A stretch of 64,000 bases of DNA. Source: Candidatus Brocadia sapporoensis. GTDB lineage: Bacteria; Planctomycetota; Brocadiia; Brocadiales; Brocadiaceae. Where the stretch lies: the NCBI RefSeq assembly GCF_001753675.2, contig NZ_MJUW02000122.1:1-64000 (forward strand), in the 5' to 3' direction. Below are positions 9,801 through 18,716 of the stretch, one piece after another; positions within the stretch are counted from its first letter, which is position 1, and each line of letters opens with the position of its first letter. Below the pieces are notes generated by a model. That model was not told where the DNA came from. It made no database searches and worked only from the letters and a program-made list of their open reading frames with translations. The position numbers and the translations under genes are program-made.

Positions 9801-9971
9801 ACGAGACACGTTATCCTCGTCAAACCCTTCCAACTGGGATGCCTTCATGCCCTTGCACAAGTCACCAAGAGAGTCTGCTTCAAAAAGGCTCAGGATGTAC
9901 TGGAAAAGGACAAGGGATTTCCCGAAGTTGAATGTTGTCTGCCTTTGTCTGTTTTGTCGTCTTTTGGCCAT
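6807..9971 (-). CDS. Type III Res-like DEAD/DEAH helicase with C-terminal nuclease-like region
   Basis: A 1054-residue protein with superfamily 2 helicase motifs: Walker A in [14 protein letters not shown] (about residues 158-171), the DExx box LVDEGHRG (about 265) and motif III SATFGQA; the second RecA domain includes [20 protein letters not shown] and [13 protein letters not shown]. The C-terminal part (about residues 955-990) has [11 protein letters not shown] and [12 protein letters not shown], positioned like the PD-(D/E)xK nuclease of type III Res subunits, but the last core residue appears as His in DPH rather than Lys. Third gene of the cassette, 610 bases downstream of the methyltransferase. 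No strong ribosome site at the ATG. Likely the ATP-dependent cleavage or translocation subunit; enzyme activity is inference. Confidence 0.85.
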   Translation of the reverse strand: [1054 protein letters not shown]

Positions 9972-10058
9972 AGTTTTATAAAATATATTGCAAGAGTCTT
10001 TGTCTAATCATTACAAGGTTTGGGCTTGTAACAGACAGAAATTCCGCGTTCATTTTTA

Positions 10059-10125
10059 CCCACCCCTCAATCCCCTCCCAAGAGGGGACTTATCAAATTC
10101 CCCTCTTGGGAGGGGCAGGGGTGGG
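10059..10125. repeat. GC-rich palindromic repeat (family C)
   Basis: CCCACCCCTCAATCCCCTCC begins the left arm and GGAGGGGCAGGGGTGGG ends the right arm; the inner parts AAGAGGGGA and TCCCCTCTT also pair. Similar palindromes occur at 325-356, within the element at 6476-6710, and inside mtaB at 61492-61530. It could form a large hairpin between the two cassette genes. Confidence 0.6.
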
Positions 10126-10369
10126 TTTGTTCATTGGTTAACTAAAAATATTGAAATTCCGAAACGTTAAGAATAGATTTTAAATGAGTTTGACAAAGAA
10201 GTCAGGCTTTGGTACTTTAATCATCAGCGGGTAAATCCTGCAATGTGCCTCTGGCGCTTCCTTCCATCGGTTGGCTATGAACCAGAGGAAATGGGCATTG
10301 CAGGGACCGCATTATTTATACGACAAAGCATGTTTTAGACAATTATGACAATATAAAACATGGAGTGCT

Positions 10370-10397
10370 GTAGAGACGTATTACAATGCGTCTCTAC
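10370..10397. repeat. Short palindrome GTAGAGACG/CGTCTCTAC
   Basis: Nine-base perfect arms around a ten-base loop (TATTACAATG). It has the look of small dispersed palindromes in bacterial intergenic regions. No U-tract follows. Confidence 0.5.
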
Positions 10398-10428
10398 TTG
10401 AACCTGTCGGGGTTACAAATAGTTATAC

Positions 10429-10511
10429 TTTTTGTCTCACCAAATATACACAAACATATTTGTGTCTCACAAACAACTAAAAATGAGACGCAAAATAAAT
10501 TGTGTTTCACC
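10429..10511. promoter_or_regulatory. Cluster of TTGTGTCTCAC-like repeats
   Basis: Four related words occur within 83 bases: TTTTTGTCTCAC (10429-10440), TTTGTGTCTCAC (10459-10470), the inverse copy ATGAGACGCAAA (10483-10494) and TTGTGTTTCAC (10500-10510). They lie just downstream of the methyltransferase stop and about 460 bases upstream of the Res-like start. They could be operator sites or recognition targets of the cassette; this is inference from repetition alone. Confidence 0.35.
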
Positions 10512-10582
10512 AGTTAAACACTAAACGTTATTCCACAATTTGGAATAAATGGTTTCATGTTCATTTTTTCAGATTTAATAAG

Positions 10583-13528
10583 TTAGACGTCCTTCACATC
10601 AAACATACGTTTTTTTAACTCTTCTTCTATAAGCGACACCTTCCACTTGTCTTCCGCAACCTTCAGATTTTCAAGGTTGTTGTCACCATTTACGAATATC
10701 CTGTCATATTCATAATCCTGTGTGTTATATTTCTGTTTTAGGAAAAATGTATCCAATTCCTTATTAGACTTTTCTTTTGTATTTCGCCAGATCACGAGCG
10801 TTTTTTCTCCTGTGCGCAACCTACCTCGAATTACCTTGAATCCACGAATGACCTCTGTCTGCTCCACATACAGTCCAATCAGATAGTTAAAGGTTTCCAC
10901 AAGGTCTACCCTCGTTGTCTTCAGTTCACTATCATGGCGAATTTGTAATGTGTAATTGAAAGGGTCTTCAAATTTGTCAATGTTAAGGAGGCTGTCACTT
11001 TCCCGTGTTTCCACATCAAGCCAGTAACCCAGCATGTACTCCTCTTTTGCTGTCTTGCTGGAGGTAAGCGCCTTTTGTTGTTTCTTGTCACGCTTGATAA
11101 TAAGGTTATCCAAGGTATCCTCATAGCTTTCGAGCTTCATATATTTGAACATGTGGCTAATGCCTTCTCTTGATACCGGCTTGCCGTCCTTCCAGTCTTT
11201 GGAATACACGACTTTCTGAATACGGGGTTTTAAGACCGTGTCGAAGTATTGCCCCATTTCCACGAGGATGTATTTGCGTTTTCCACCATCTTCACGGTTG
11301 AGATTGATGACTGCATGGGCTGTTGTGCCGGAACCGGCAAAAAAATCCAAAGTTAAATCATTTTTTGTAGTTGAAAAATTAATAAGATGTATTATTAACT
11401 CTTTTGGTTTTGGATTTGAGAAAAATTCTGGTATACCAAAAATATCATTATTTAATTCTTTAGCAGCACTATCAGAGGAACCATGTTCTAAAAGAAGATT
11501 TGGATGTGCAGATAAAGAATCTTCGTCTTCAAAATCATAAATCTTAAGCTTTACAATTCCCTCTTCAAATATAAACCTTTTTTTCTTTTCCAGTTTACGT
11601 GCCTTTTCTTCACCAATTTGCCATCGTTTCCCTTCCCTTGGTTTATGGCCAATAATTGAAAACTGCATAGAATCTCGTTTGTAAACGCCAACATTCTTTT
11701 TTTCTATTATTGTAGTGCGATATTTCCCTTCAGTATCCTCATAAGGATAACTTCGATTTTCAGCTTTTGTAATTCTCGGATAAATACCTCGTGTATTACC
11801 GTAAGTCAATGTGTTATCAACTAAAGAACTCACATATGCTCCTTCCACATTAGTAGACGTCCCTTTTTTCTTCCAAAGAAAGTTTGCGATAGGCTTATTA
11901 ACTCCAAAAATTAAATTCATAAGCAATATAAAGTTCGCCTGCTCGGTATCATCGAGACTCACAAAAATATTACCAGTATCTGACATTAAGTGTTTAGTCC
12001 GAAAAAACCTGCTATTCATCATAGAAACCCAACTTGAATGCTGATAATTATCCTTATAAACAAATCCATCTTCCCCTGTGTTATAAGGCGGATCAATATA
12101 AACACACTTCACCTGCTCACGGTATTTCTCTAAAAGTAAATTCAGCGCCTGAAAATTTTCCGAATTAACAATTACCCCATCACACATCTCATCAATATTA
12201 TCAAGGCTTGCCAACAGTCTTTCTTTGAACTCATTGCTAAAGAATTTCGTATCCACAATCAGATAAGGATTTGCCTTGAGAAATTTCACCGTAAGCGGTT
12301 TTGTATAGCCGGGGTTTGTTAAATTCTTTTTAATCTCGTCAATGGTAAACAATCTTACCCACTCTTCTCTTTGTGCATTATTTTTCGCTATTTCATCGTA
12401 TAGTTCTTCTGGCACACGATCCAGGGTCACGCAATATCCACACTCAACCACAAACTTTTTCTTAAGCCACAACTTCTTCTGATAGTCCTCAAGCTGGGCA
12501 AGAAATGTGATAATCTTGTGCGCAATGCGCTTTAAGACCTTAACCTTCCCAATGGACTGAAAGACCTTTCTCTCATCCTGCTCATCAAGGTCATCAATAA
12601 AAAGCACCTCGTTTTTGATGTAGAAATCAAGTTCACGCCGTAAGAAGCCACCCAGGTCTTTATGAATGAAAAAATCAAAATTAAAGCGCGCGGTGTAGTT
12701 ATTTAGATGCTTTTCAAGGAGTGTCCGATGTGGACTTTTTGCCGTTGGCATCATTTCAAACAATTCATGAAAGTCAACAAGTCCTTTTGGTTTTTTGTAC
12801 TCACCGATAATGTATTCCAATGTTTTTTTGTTGAGATCTGCCTGCTTTGTATTATCAGGAAGATAGGTAAACCGGATATAAAGATTATCATCTTCGGTTT
12901 TTAACGGCTCGTCCTCGCAGAGACGAAAACGTCTCTCTTTTCCCTGTTCCTGTTTTACGTTATCTTTTTCCTCCGTTGCATCAACAAGCTTAAAATGCAC
13001 CCGTTTTTGGAAAGGGAGTGTGAAAACATAGTCACGCAGATATTCGAATGACTTTATATAGTATTGATCTGCGTTTGCCCAGTGAAGCTTTACCTCTTCG
13101 CCTTCGTATGGAATGGCGTAGGTATCCTTTTTATAACGTCTGAGGCTTAAAAAGTCACCATTATCGTAATAGCGCCTGAAAAACATGGTTAAATGTGAAA
13201 AGACCTCATTTGCCAATGATTCCTCATCGCCATAAGCTGCCATTTCTTCTTTTATCTTTAAAACCTTTGAGTTTGTTTCAGGGTCAACATCCGCATCTTT
13301 CAGGGTTTTTATAAGCCCTTCCAATTCCTTTTGTCTTTCCCCGGCTTCGGCGCTTTTATATCTTGTAAATTCCTGTTTTACCTGCGGCAGCAGTTCTTTA
13401 TCAAGAAAGTGTTCTATTTCTTCACGCTTCTGGTTCATAATACGATAAATGCCAAAATCAAGGTCTGCCTGATCCATCTGGAACATCTGCCTGAGAATTT
13501 TCTTTAGTTTTTCATACTGGGTTTCCAT
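10583..13528 (-). CDS. Type III Mod-like DNA methyltransferase (beta class)
   Basis: A 981-residue DNA N6-adenine or N4-cytosine methyltransferase. The catalytic motif IV CVYIDPPYNTGEDGF has Asp at residue 479, and the AdoMet-binding motif I LDFFAGSGTTAHAV follows near residue 730, the beta-class order used by type III Mod subunits; the 250 residues between them would hold the target-recognition region. A long N-terminal region of about 450 residues and a C-terminal region of about 200 residues make it much larger than a usual Mod. The ATG has a good ribosome site (AGGAGTAGAACATA). It is 62 bases downstream of the SNF2-like gene, so those two are probably co-transcribed. Sequence target unknown. 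Confidence 0.9.
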   Translation of the reverse strand: METQYEKLKKILRQMFQMDQADLDFGIYRIMNQKREEIEHFLDKELLPQVKQEFTRYKSAEAGERQKELEGLIKTLKDADVDPETNSKVLKIKEEMAAYGDEESLANEVFSHLTMFFRRYYDNGDFLSLRRYKKDTYAIPYEGEEVKLHWANADQYYIKSFEYLRDYVFTLPFQKRVHFKLVDATEEKDNVKQEQGKERRFRLCEDEPLKTEDDNLYIRFTYLPDNTKQADLNKKTLEYIIGEYKKPKGLVDFHELFEMMPTAKSPHRTLLEKHLNNYTARFNFDFFIHKDLGGFLRRELDFYIKNEVLFIDDLDEQDERKVFQSIGKVKVLKRIAHKIITFLAQLEDYQKKLWLKKKFVVECGYCVTLDRVPEELYDEIAKNNAQREEWVRLFTIDEIKKNLTNPGYTKPLTVKFLKANPYLIVDTKFFSNEFKERLLASLDNIDEMCDGVIVNSENFQALNLLLEKYREQVKCVYIDPPYNTGEDGFVYKDNYQHSSWVSMMNSRFFRTKHLMSDTGNIFVSLDDTEQANFILLMNLIFGVNKPIANFLWKKKGTSTNVEGAYVSSLVDNTLTYGNTRGIYPRITKAENRSYPYEDTEGKYRTTIIEKKNVGVYKRDSMQFSIIGHKPREGKRWQIGEEKARKLEKKKRFIFEEGIVKLKIYDFEDEDSLSAHPNLLLEHGSSDSAAKELNNDIFGIPEFFSNPKPKELIIHLINFSTTKNDLTLDFFAGSGTTAHAVINLNREDGGKRKYILVEMGQYFDTVLKPRIQKVVYSKDWKDGKPVSREGISHMFKYMKLESYEDTLDNLIIKRDKKQQKALTSSKTAKEEYMLGYWLDVETRESDSLLNIDKFEDPFNYTLQIRHDSELKTTRVDLVETFNYLIGLYVEQTEVIRGFKVIRGRLRTGEKTLVIWRNTKEKSNKELDTFFLKQKYNTQDYEYDRIFVNGDNNLENLKVAEDKWKVSLIEEELKKRMFDVKDV

Positions 13529-13551
13529 TATGTTCTACTCCTAAGTATATC

Positions 13552-13588
13552 TTAACCCTGACAGGGTTCGGAACCCTGTCAGGGTTAA
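13552..13588. repeat. Perfect 17-bp-arm palindrome between SNF2 and Mod genes
   Basis: TTAACCCTGACAGGGTT, loop CGG, AACCCTGTCAGGGTTAA. Each arm is itself almost palindromic (AACCCTG/CAGGGTT), so alternative hairpins are possible. It occupies most of the 62-bp gap and has no U-tract on the coding side, so it may modulate rather than end transcription. Confidence 0.65.
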
Positions 13589-13590
13589 CT

Positions 13591-16473
13591 TTAAACGACC
13601 TTCCATCGTATCGTAAATAATACTTCTGAAGTTGTTTTTTGCTGCAATTTCTTTTTGAGTTTTTCAATTAAATCATTACGCTTTTCTTCGATTTCATCCT
13701 CAACATCAAATATCCTTTGCCTTTGTTTACGCTGAACCTTTTCTGTTTCCTTAATCTTTATCTCAAGGTCATGTTTTTCCTGCATTGACGTTGATTGGCG
13801 TAACAGACGGTTTAATGTCCTGATCTGATTTTTGGTATCTTTTAATTCCTTTTCTGCCGAAGAAACAAGATCGTCAGCCCATCGAAACAAGCGATCGCAT
13901 TCGTCCTGATAATAAGAATTGTTTCGCTCCAATGTTTTATCTATCATAGCGTTTATATGGCATTGGGCATCATCCTGTAATCTCATAAGGACATCGTCAG
14001 GCAAACGAACGTCTCTGCAAGTAGTTGCACCGCAATCAAATATTTTTTCACATATTTCAGGATGTATTACAGCGCCTGACTCATCAAAGGCATTGAAAAG
14101 CAGATACTCGTCCTTCCCAAAACTGTGAATGGTGAGCTTGGATAAAACCATGTAACCAGTTTTTCCTTTGAGAGATTCTACCACAGAAATCTTAACGGGA
14201 TGATTACTAATATCAAAGACTAGTTCTGCATGCGGTGTATTACACTTTTGTGACTCAGATAATACATACTCACCCAAAGGATGTGACATGCGATATAAAT
14301 ATACCCCTTCAATATTCTCTTTTCTCTTGGAAATGAGGGAATAATGTCCCGTTGGGAATTTATTACCAGGCGCTTCTTTAAGGTAAAAAGACAATCCATT
14401 GGGATTAAATTCGGCTCTATCCCGCAATGCATGTTCAGTTATTGCCCAAAACCGCCGTTCCATTTTATCAAGAAACGTTTGGGTTTGTTCCAGATGCACT
14501 TTGAGCCGCTCATGCACATCTTCATCAAAATGTTCTAAAAGGATTTGTTTGCTTTCCTCAATCTTTGATTGAATCTGCACATCCATGCGTTGTTGCAATT
14601 CGGAAAATGCCTTTTGAATTTCATCAGGCTTACGACATTCCTTATAAATTCTGAGCACTTCTCTCTCGAAATCAACCCCAGACTCAAGCGAACCAAGCAC
14701 TTCATCTGATGCACCGAAAACCCCGCTAAAGAGGTTAAATTTATATTCCAAGAGATCGTACACCTGGCAGTCTACCTCATTCCGTTCATTGAGAAAATTA
14801 ATCACAACAACGTCATATTTCTGTCCGTAACGATGGCATCTGCCAATTCGTTGTTCTATACGTTGCGGATTCCAGGGAAGATCATAATTAATCACCAATG
14901 AACAAAATTGCAGATTAATGCCCTCTGCTGCCGATTCCGTTGCAACAAGGATATCTGCCGTATCCCGGAAATGTTCGAGAATAGCCATACGTATATCTGA
15001 GCTTTTCGACTCTGTGATACGGCCAGTTTCTTTATTTCGTTCAAGCCAGCTTTCGTATAGATTTTTTGATTCCTGATCTGTATTTGTACCATTGAAGGTA
15101 ACAACCTTTCCCTGATAACCATTAGCATCGAGAAAATTTTTCAAATACTGCTGAGTCCTCCTCGATTCTGTAAAAACAACAACTTTTCTCTTCGCCCCCA
15201 TTCGCTCTGCTTCCATGAAACCCCGTTCAATACCTTCTTTGAGTCTTTTTGTCTTTGAGTCAATTTTAATATTCTTCGCATTTTCAATAAAGCTTTCCAG
15301 TAACGCAATCTCCTGCTTAACTCTTTCCTTGTCAATTTCTTCTTCACCCTGATTAGTTTCGGTTGCGTTATTACCCGAATCTTCTCCTGACGTTATCTCT
15401 AATTCTTCCAGTTCTTCTTCGTCAAGAGATTCGTCATCAACCAATTGCTCTATAATATTTTCACCGGGTAGTTGTTCATTCTGTAACTTTTCCAAACGGC
15501 ATTTAATCGTTTCCAATGTCTTTATAAGCGCATACGATGACGAGACTAATATTTTTCTGATAACAAGGGTAATTAAAGACTTTTGACTGGTAGGTATGGC
15601 ATACGTATCAGGCCGTTGAAGAAAAGCGGTTATGTCCTGATATAAAGAGACTTCCTGATCTGCCTGTGCAAAGCGAATGGTTATAGCCTTACGATGTGTG
15701 TAAGGGATATATTGTAAAACCTGTTTGCGAAGTGTACGTTTGCAAAAACCTTTTAATCGTGCCTTTAAACTTTCTAAATCCGTATCATTGACATATAACT
15801 GACGAAAACTTCTGCTATCGCCGAATATATAATCATCAATAATTGTGGATAATCCAAAAAGCTCCATTAAGGAATTTTGTAACGGTGTTGCGGTGAGAAG
15901 AATCTTTTTTGTATCTTCCAGAACCCATTTAATTGCCTGACCAAGTACATTTGTGGATCGGTATGCATTTCTTAGCTTATGTGCTTCATCAATAATTGCT
16001 AAATCCCAGGGCACGAGCTTTCCCGTTTCCTGTTTCTTATTTATAAATTGATATGAACAGATAACAACTTTATTTTGAAGAAAAGGATTCTCGTGCCCTT
16101 CACTTTCAAGTCGATTGTATACCACTGATTCAAGGATTACGGATGGTATATTGAATTTTTCTTCAAGTTCTATGCACCATTGCTTGCGAATAGAAGCGGG
16201 GCAGATGATGAGTAATTTACGCTTCCGTTCTGCCCAGTATTGGCACAATACCAGAGCGGCTTCTATCGTTTTACCCAAACCAACCTCATCGGCCAGGACA
16301 ACGCCTTTTGATAAGGGTGAATTTAAAGCAAAGAGTGCCGCTTCAATTTGATGTGGATTCAAATCAACTGCAGCATCGAAGAGTGAACGGGATATTTTTT
16401 CAATCCCGTCTTCAGTAGAAGATCGTAACAGATCGTGGGCGAAATATTTTGCGTGGTAATCAGTGATATTCAC
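13591..16473 (-). CDS. SNF2/HepA-family helicase-like ATPase
   Basis: A 960-residue superfamily 2 protein of the SNF2/RapA type: LNPHQIEAALFAL, Walker A in LADEVGLGKTIEAALV (about residues 60-75), AIIDEAHKLRNAYRST (DEAH box), LLTATPLQNSLMELFGL, and in the second RecA lobe VVFTESRRTQQYL, ATESAAEGINLQFC and QRIEQRIGRCHRYGQ (motif VI). An acidic insert (DDESLDEEELEELEITSGE) lies between lobes, and the C-terminus (about 880-950) is Glu/Lys-rich and likely coiled coil. Starts with GTG, weak ribosome site. First gene of the cassette, followed by Mod and Res-like genes; resembles DrmD of DISARM in class, but DrmA, DrmB and DrmC are absent here. Confidence 0.88.
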   Translation of the reverse strand: MNITDYHAKYFAHDLLRSSTEDGIEKISRSLFDAAVDLNPHQIEAALFALNSPLSKGVVLADEVGLGKTIEAALVLCQYWAERKRKLLIICPASIRKQWCIELEEKFNIPSVILESVVYNRLESEGHENPFLQNKVVICSYQFINKKQETGKLVPWDLAIIDEAHKLRNAYRSTNVLGQAIKWVLEDTKKILLTATPLQNSLMELFGLSTIIDDYIFGDSRSFRQLYVNDTDLESLKARLKGFCKRTLRKQVLQYIPYTHRKAITIRFAQADQEVSLYQDITAFLQRPDTYAIPTSQKSLITLVIRKILVSSSYALIKTLETIKCRLEKLQNEQLPGENIIEQLVDDESLDEEELEELEITSGEDSGNNATETNQGEEEIDKERVKQEIALLESFIENAKNIKIDSKTKRLKEGIERGFMEAERMGAKRKVVVFTESRRTQQYLKNFLDANGYQGKVVTFNGTNTDQESKNLYESWLERNKETGRITESKSSDIRMAILEHFRDTADILVATESAAEGINLQFCSLVINYDLPWNPQRIEQRIGRCHRYGQKYDVVVINFLNERNEVDCQVYDLLEYKFNLFSGVFGASDEVLGSLESGVDFEREVLRIYKECRKPDEIQKAFSELQQRMDVQIQSKIEESKQILLEHFDEDVHERLKVHLEQTQTFLDKMERRFWAITEHALRDRAEFNPNGLSFYLKEAPGNKFPTGHYSLISKRKENIEGVYLYRMSHPLGEYVLSESQKCNTPHAELVFDISNHPVKISVVESLKGKTGYMVLSKLTIHSFGKDEYLLFNAFDESGAVIHPEICEKIFDCGATTCRDVRLPDDVLMRLQDDAQCHINAMIDKTLERNNSYYQDECDRLFRWADDLVSSAEKELKDTKNQIRTLNRLLRQSTSMQEKHDLEIKIKETEKVQRKQRQRIFDVEDEIEEKRNDLIEKLKKKLQQKTTSEVLFTIRWKVV

Positions 16474-16883
16474 TAAAACAAATCAATACAAAATCGGTCA
16501 GATGAAAACGGATATATACTTCTCAAAATCATTCCTATCATCTCATCAGGCAGTTTTATACAAGATGGTTTTTTTGGCAACAAAAGATACTTCAGCAGGT
16601 GTGTGGATAGTTTTGGAAGGGCTTATTAGAGATGTTCTGGAGAATGGCTACGACAACTACTCCGCTGTATACAACCAGCAAGTAAGGGGTGCACCTTATA
16701 CGGTCCAACCTTTTTCCTGATTATAGTGCGTCAGAGTTTCCAACAGCCCGCTGAAGATATCCATTGTTTCAAAATACGTTGCGGAATATTTTCTGTGTAT
16801 AGTATTTGCTCTGAATTCTTTGTCATGCTATTAACCGCAACAAGCCATTTTGTAATATTGTAAACAGGTGGAGATATACATAA

Positions 16884-16908
16884 AAAAAGCCAACCGGGAA
16901 TATCCCGG
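16884..16908 (-). terminator. Possible minus-strand terminator
   Basis: Read on the minus strand, CCGGGATATTCCCGG is followed by TTGGCTTTTTTTA, a hairpin followed by a U-rich run. No minus-strand gene is recognised directly upstream, so its role is uncertain. Confidence 0.35.
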
Positions 16909-17200
16909 CCCCTATAGTTAGTCTTTGTATAAGCATTACATCATCCTTTTGTGTTTTCAGCAATATCCTCAACACAGCGTGGATTTGTTTTCTGATGGTT
17001 TGATTCTATTCACTAAGTTTTGATTTATCAAGCTATTTTTCGTTTTTCTGCATGCGTCCTCGAAGATGCCTCGGTGATTTCAGAAGCACGGATGGCTTTA
17101 TTGGGGGGGTAGGGTAATTCCTTCTACTATTTCTAAGACTCTTCTAACAAATCCTAACACGGAAAATGTAAGGGATAATCTATTAATTCCTAGGCTAAAC

Positions 17201-17217
17201 CACCCGCTAGGCGGGTG
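17201..17217. repeat. CACCCGC/GCGGGTG hairpin
   Basis: Seven-base perfect arms with a TAG loop in an AT-rich surrounding. No associated gene. Confidence 0.4.
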
Positions 17218-17901
17218 AGAATAGGAAAGGCTATGCTGTGGTATTTACAAAAGAAGTCTCCGCCGGTAAAGTGCAAATGGGAATGCCCGGAATTTGTACA
17301 ATGCCAGGGGGAGACGAAGATGAAAAAGAGTTTATCACGTGCCGTATGGGGGTGCAAGTATCTATACTGAACCCCGCATCTGAAACATTATCTCCCTTAA
17401 TAACAGCAGAGGAAGGAAAAAAGCCACCCTATAACCGAAGACATAACTTGAATGAGCCTTTGGGCATATCCAAAAATCGGTCTCATGCCCAAAACGTAAA
17501 AGCCGGTTTCATGACTATACCCATTAATCATTTATGATGCTCAATATCTGAAATATTGGAACAACAGATTCCAGGTTGGTTTTGTAAATTAAAAGGATTT
17601 CATGCCGGTAGAAACATTTGCGCCGTCTATAAGGTGTCGTGTAATAAACATCAATACGCTTTGACCATGTCTGTTGCTGTTCAGCGAAGATGGTATTGCC
17701 GGTTCTTATGCGAATGTAGCATATCGAATATTTGGCTGGCTCCATGAGATACAATATACATATTTAATAAAATGATTCTTGAGTTTACTCGGCAAGTATC
17801 AATATATGGCACAAATTCCCCAAAACATCCTTACCCGTGGTGGTATGCTGAGGGGACCCAATAAGCATTTTAATGAATTTCTGGAAATTAAAATTTGTTG
17901 A

Positions 17902-17929
17902 TTGACAACAAATACACTTATGATATACT
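17902..17929 (+). promoter_or_regulatory. Strong sigma-70-type promoter for the amidase gene
   Basis: Perfect TTGACA at 17902-17907 and TATACT at 17924-17929, separated by 16 bases, 79 bases before the start codon at 18008. This predicts a leader of about 70 bases. Confidence 0.6.
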
Positions 17930-18007
17930 GCCAACACCTTAACACCTTGGTAGAAGCATGTTTGATAAATCAGAGAGGTATAGTTCTTACATTTCAGGAG
18001 ATGCAAC

Positions 18008-18607
18008 ATGCGATTTATGACAAAATTTTATCTTCGCCTATCTCTTCTTGTGGTCATGGCTTTATCCGGCTGCTATGCACCGCCTGCTTTTAAACCGATA
18101 ACAACCATACCTGTGAAACCACCAAAAAAGGAAGTCCCCTATATAGGAAGCCAATTGGATCGTTACTTTGTGAGAGACTGGAAGTATATTGTCATACATC
18201 ATAGTGCATCCGCATCGGGTTGTGCTGCGGAATTCGACAGATTTCACCGGCAGAAGAGAGGATGGGAAAACGGTTTAGGGTACCATTTTGTCATAGGAAA
18301 CGGAAATGGCTCTGGTGACGGACAGATTGAGATTGGTAATCGTTGGGTGAATCAGATCGATGGTGCTCACGCTGGGGTACAGGAATATAATCATTATGGT
18401 ATTGGGATTTGTCTGGTTGGAAATTTTAATAGCTCATCTCCGACAGCGAGCCAAATGTCCTCGCTTTCATCATTAATAGAATATCTCCAGGAGCGTTGTC
18501 ATATCCCTTCAGAAAACATTATCATGCACCGGCATTTTAGAGAAACAGAATGTCCCGGCAGAAATTTTCCTTATTATAAATTGCTTGCGAAGACTACCCG
18601 GCGGTAA
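18008..18607 (+). CDS. N-acetylmuramoyl-L-alanine amidase (Amidase_2/PGRP), lipoprotein
   Basis: A 199-residue lipoprotein that should cleave the amide bond between N-acetylmuramate and the peptide stem in the periplasm. The N-terminus is a lipoprotein signal ending in the lipobox LSGC (Cys about residue 22). The amidase domain follows: YIVIHHSASASG with the first zinc His, LGYHFVIGNG, the INQIDGAHAG-type stretch, YGIGICLVGNF, and HRHFRETECPGRNFP with the second His and the Cys zinc ligand. It is preceded by AGGAG and a strong promoter. Likely a peptidoglycan recycling or remodelling enzyme of the AmiD/AmpD fold. Next gene is a rhomboid protease on the same strand. Confidence 0.9.
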   Translation: MRFMTKFYLRLSLLVVMALSGCYAPPAFKPITTIPVKPPKKEVPYIGSQLDRYFVRDWKYIVIHHSASASGCAAEFDRFHRQKRGWENGLGYHFVIGNGNGSGDGQIEIGNRWVNQIDGAHAGVQEYNHYGIGICLVGNFNSSSPTASQMSSLSSLIEYLQERCHIPSENIIMHRHFRETECPGRNFPYYKLLAKTTRR

Positions 18608-18716
18608 GCGTCCGCCTCGTTTCCGAGCCGTAGCAAACAAATATTGCAGATTTTAGCCAGTATTTTGTTTCATTCCACTTTATCCTCGTTACATTATCTC
18701 TTTGGTGGAAGTCTGA

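Larger units (their letters stand above)
9972..10582. other. Repeat-rich gap inside the R-M cassette
   Basis: This 610-bp gap separates the methyltransferase and Res-like genes. It contains three separate structures, listed individually: a GC-rich palindrome (10059-10125), a GTAGAGACG palindrome (10370-10397) and a cluster of TTGTGTCTCAC-like words (10429-10511). I see no gene; the short plus-strand frame at 9988-10170 is mainly the palindrome. Confidence 0.5.
16474..17900. other. Gene-poor region upstream of the SNF2 gene
   Basis: Small frames at 16463-16720 and 17238-17537 on the plus strand have no recognised family and poor ribosome sites, so I do not call them genes, although decayed genes are possible. 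Two hairpins are visible: CCGGGAATATCCCGG at 16894-16908 and CACCCGCTAGGCGGGTG at 17201-17217. Confidence 0.45.

Noticed and set aside
10059-10125. CRISPR-like or tandem repeat array
   Set aside because: It is a single palindrome, not a series of repeats with spacers; no array or cas gene was seen in the window.
6807-16473. DISARM system
   Set aside because: An SNF2-like helicase and methylase are present, but no DUF1998 (DrmB), no PLD nuclease (DrmC) and no DrmA-type helicase; the third gene is Res-like.
16463-17537. Small plus-strand genes upstream of the SNF2 gene
   Set aside because: No recognisable domain, weak ribosome sites, odd composition; left as unsupported.
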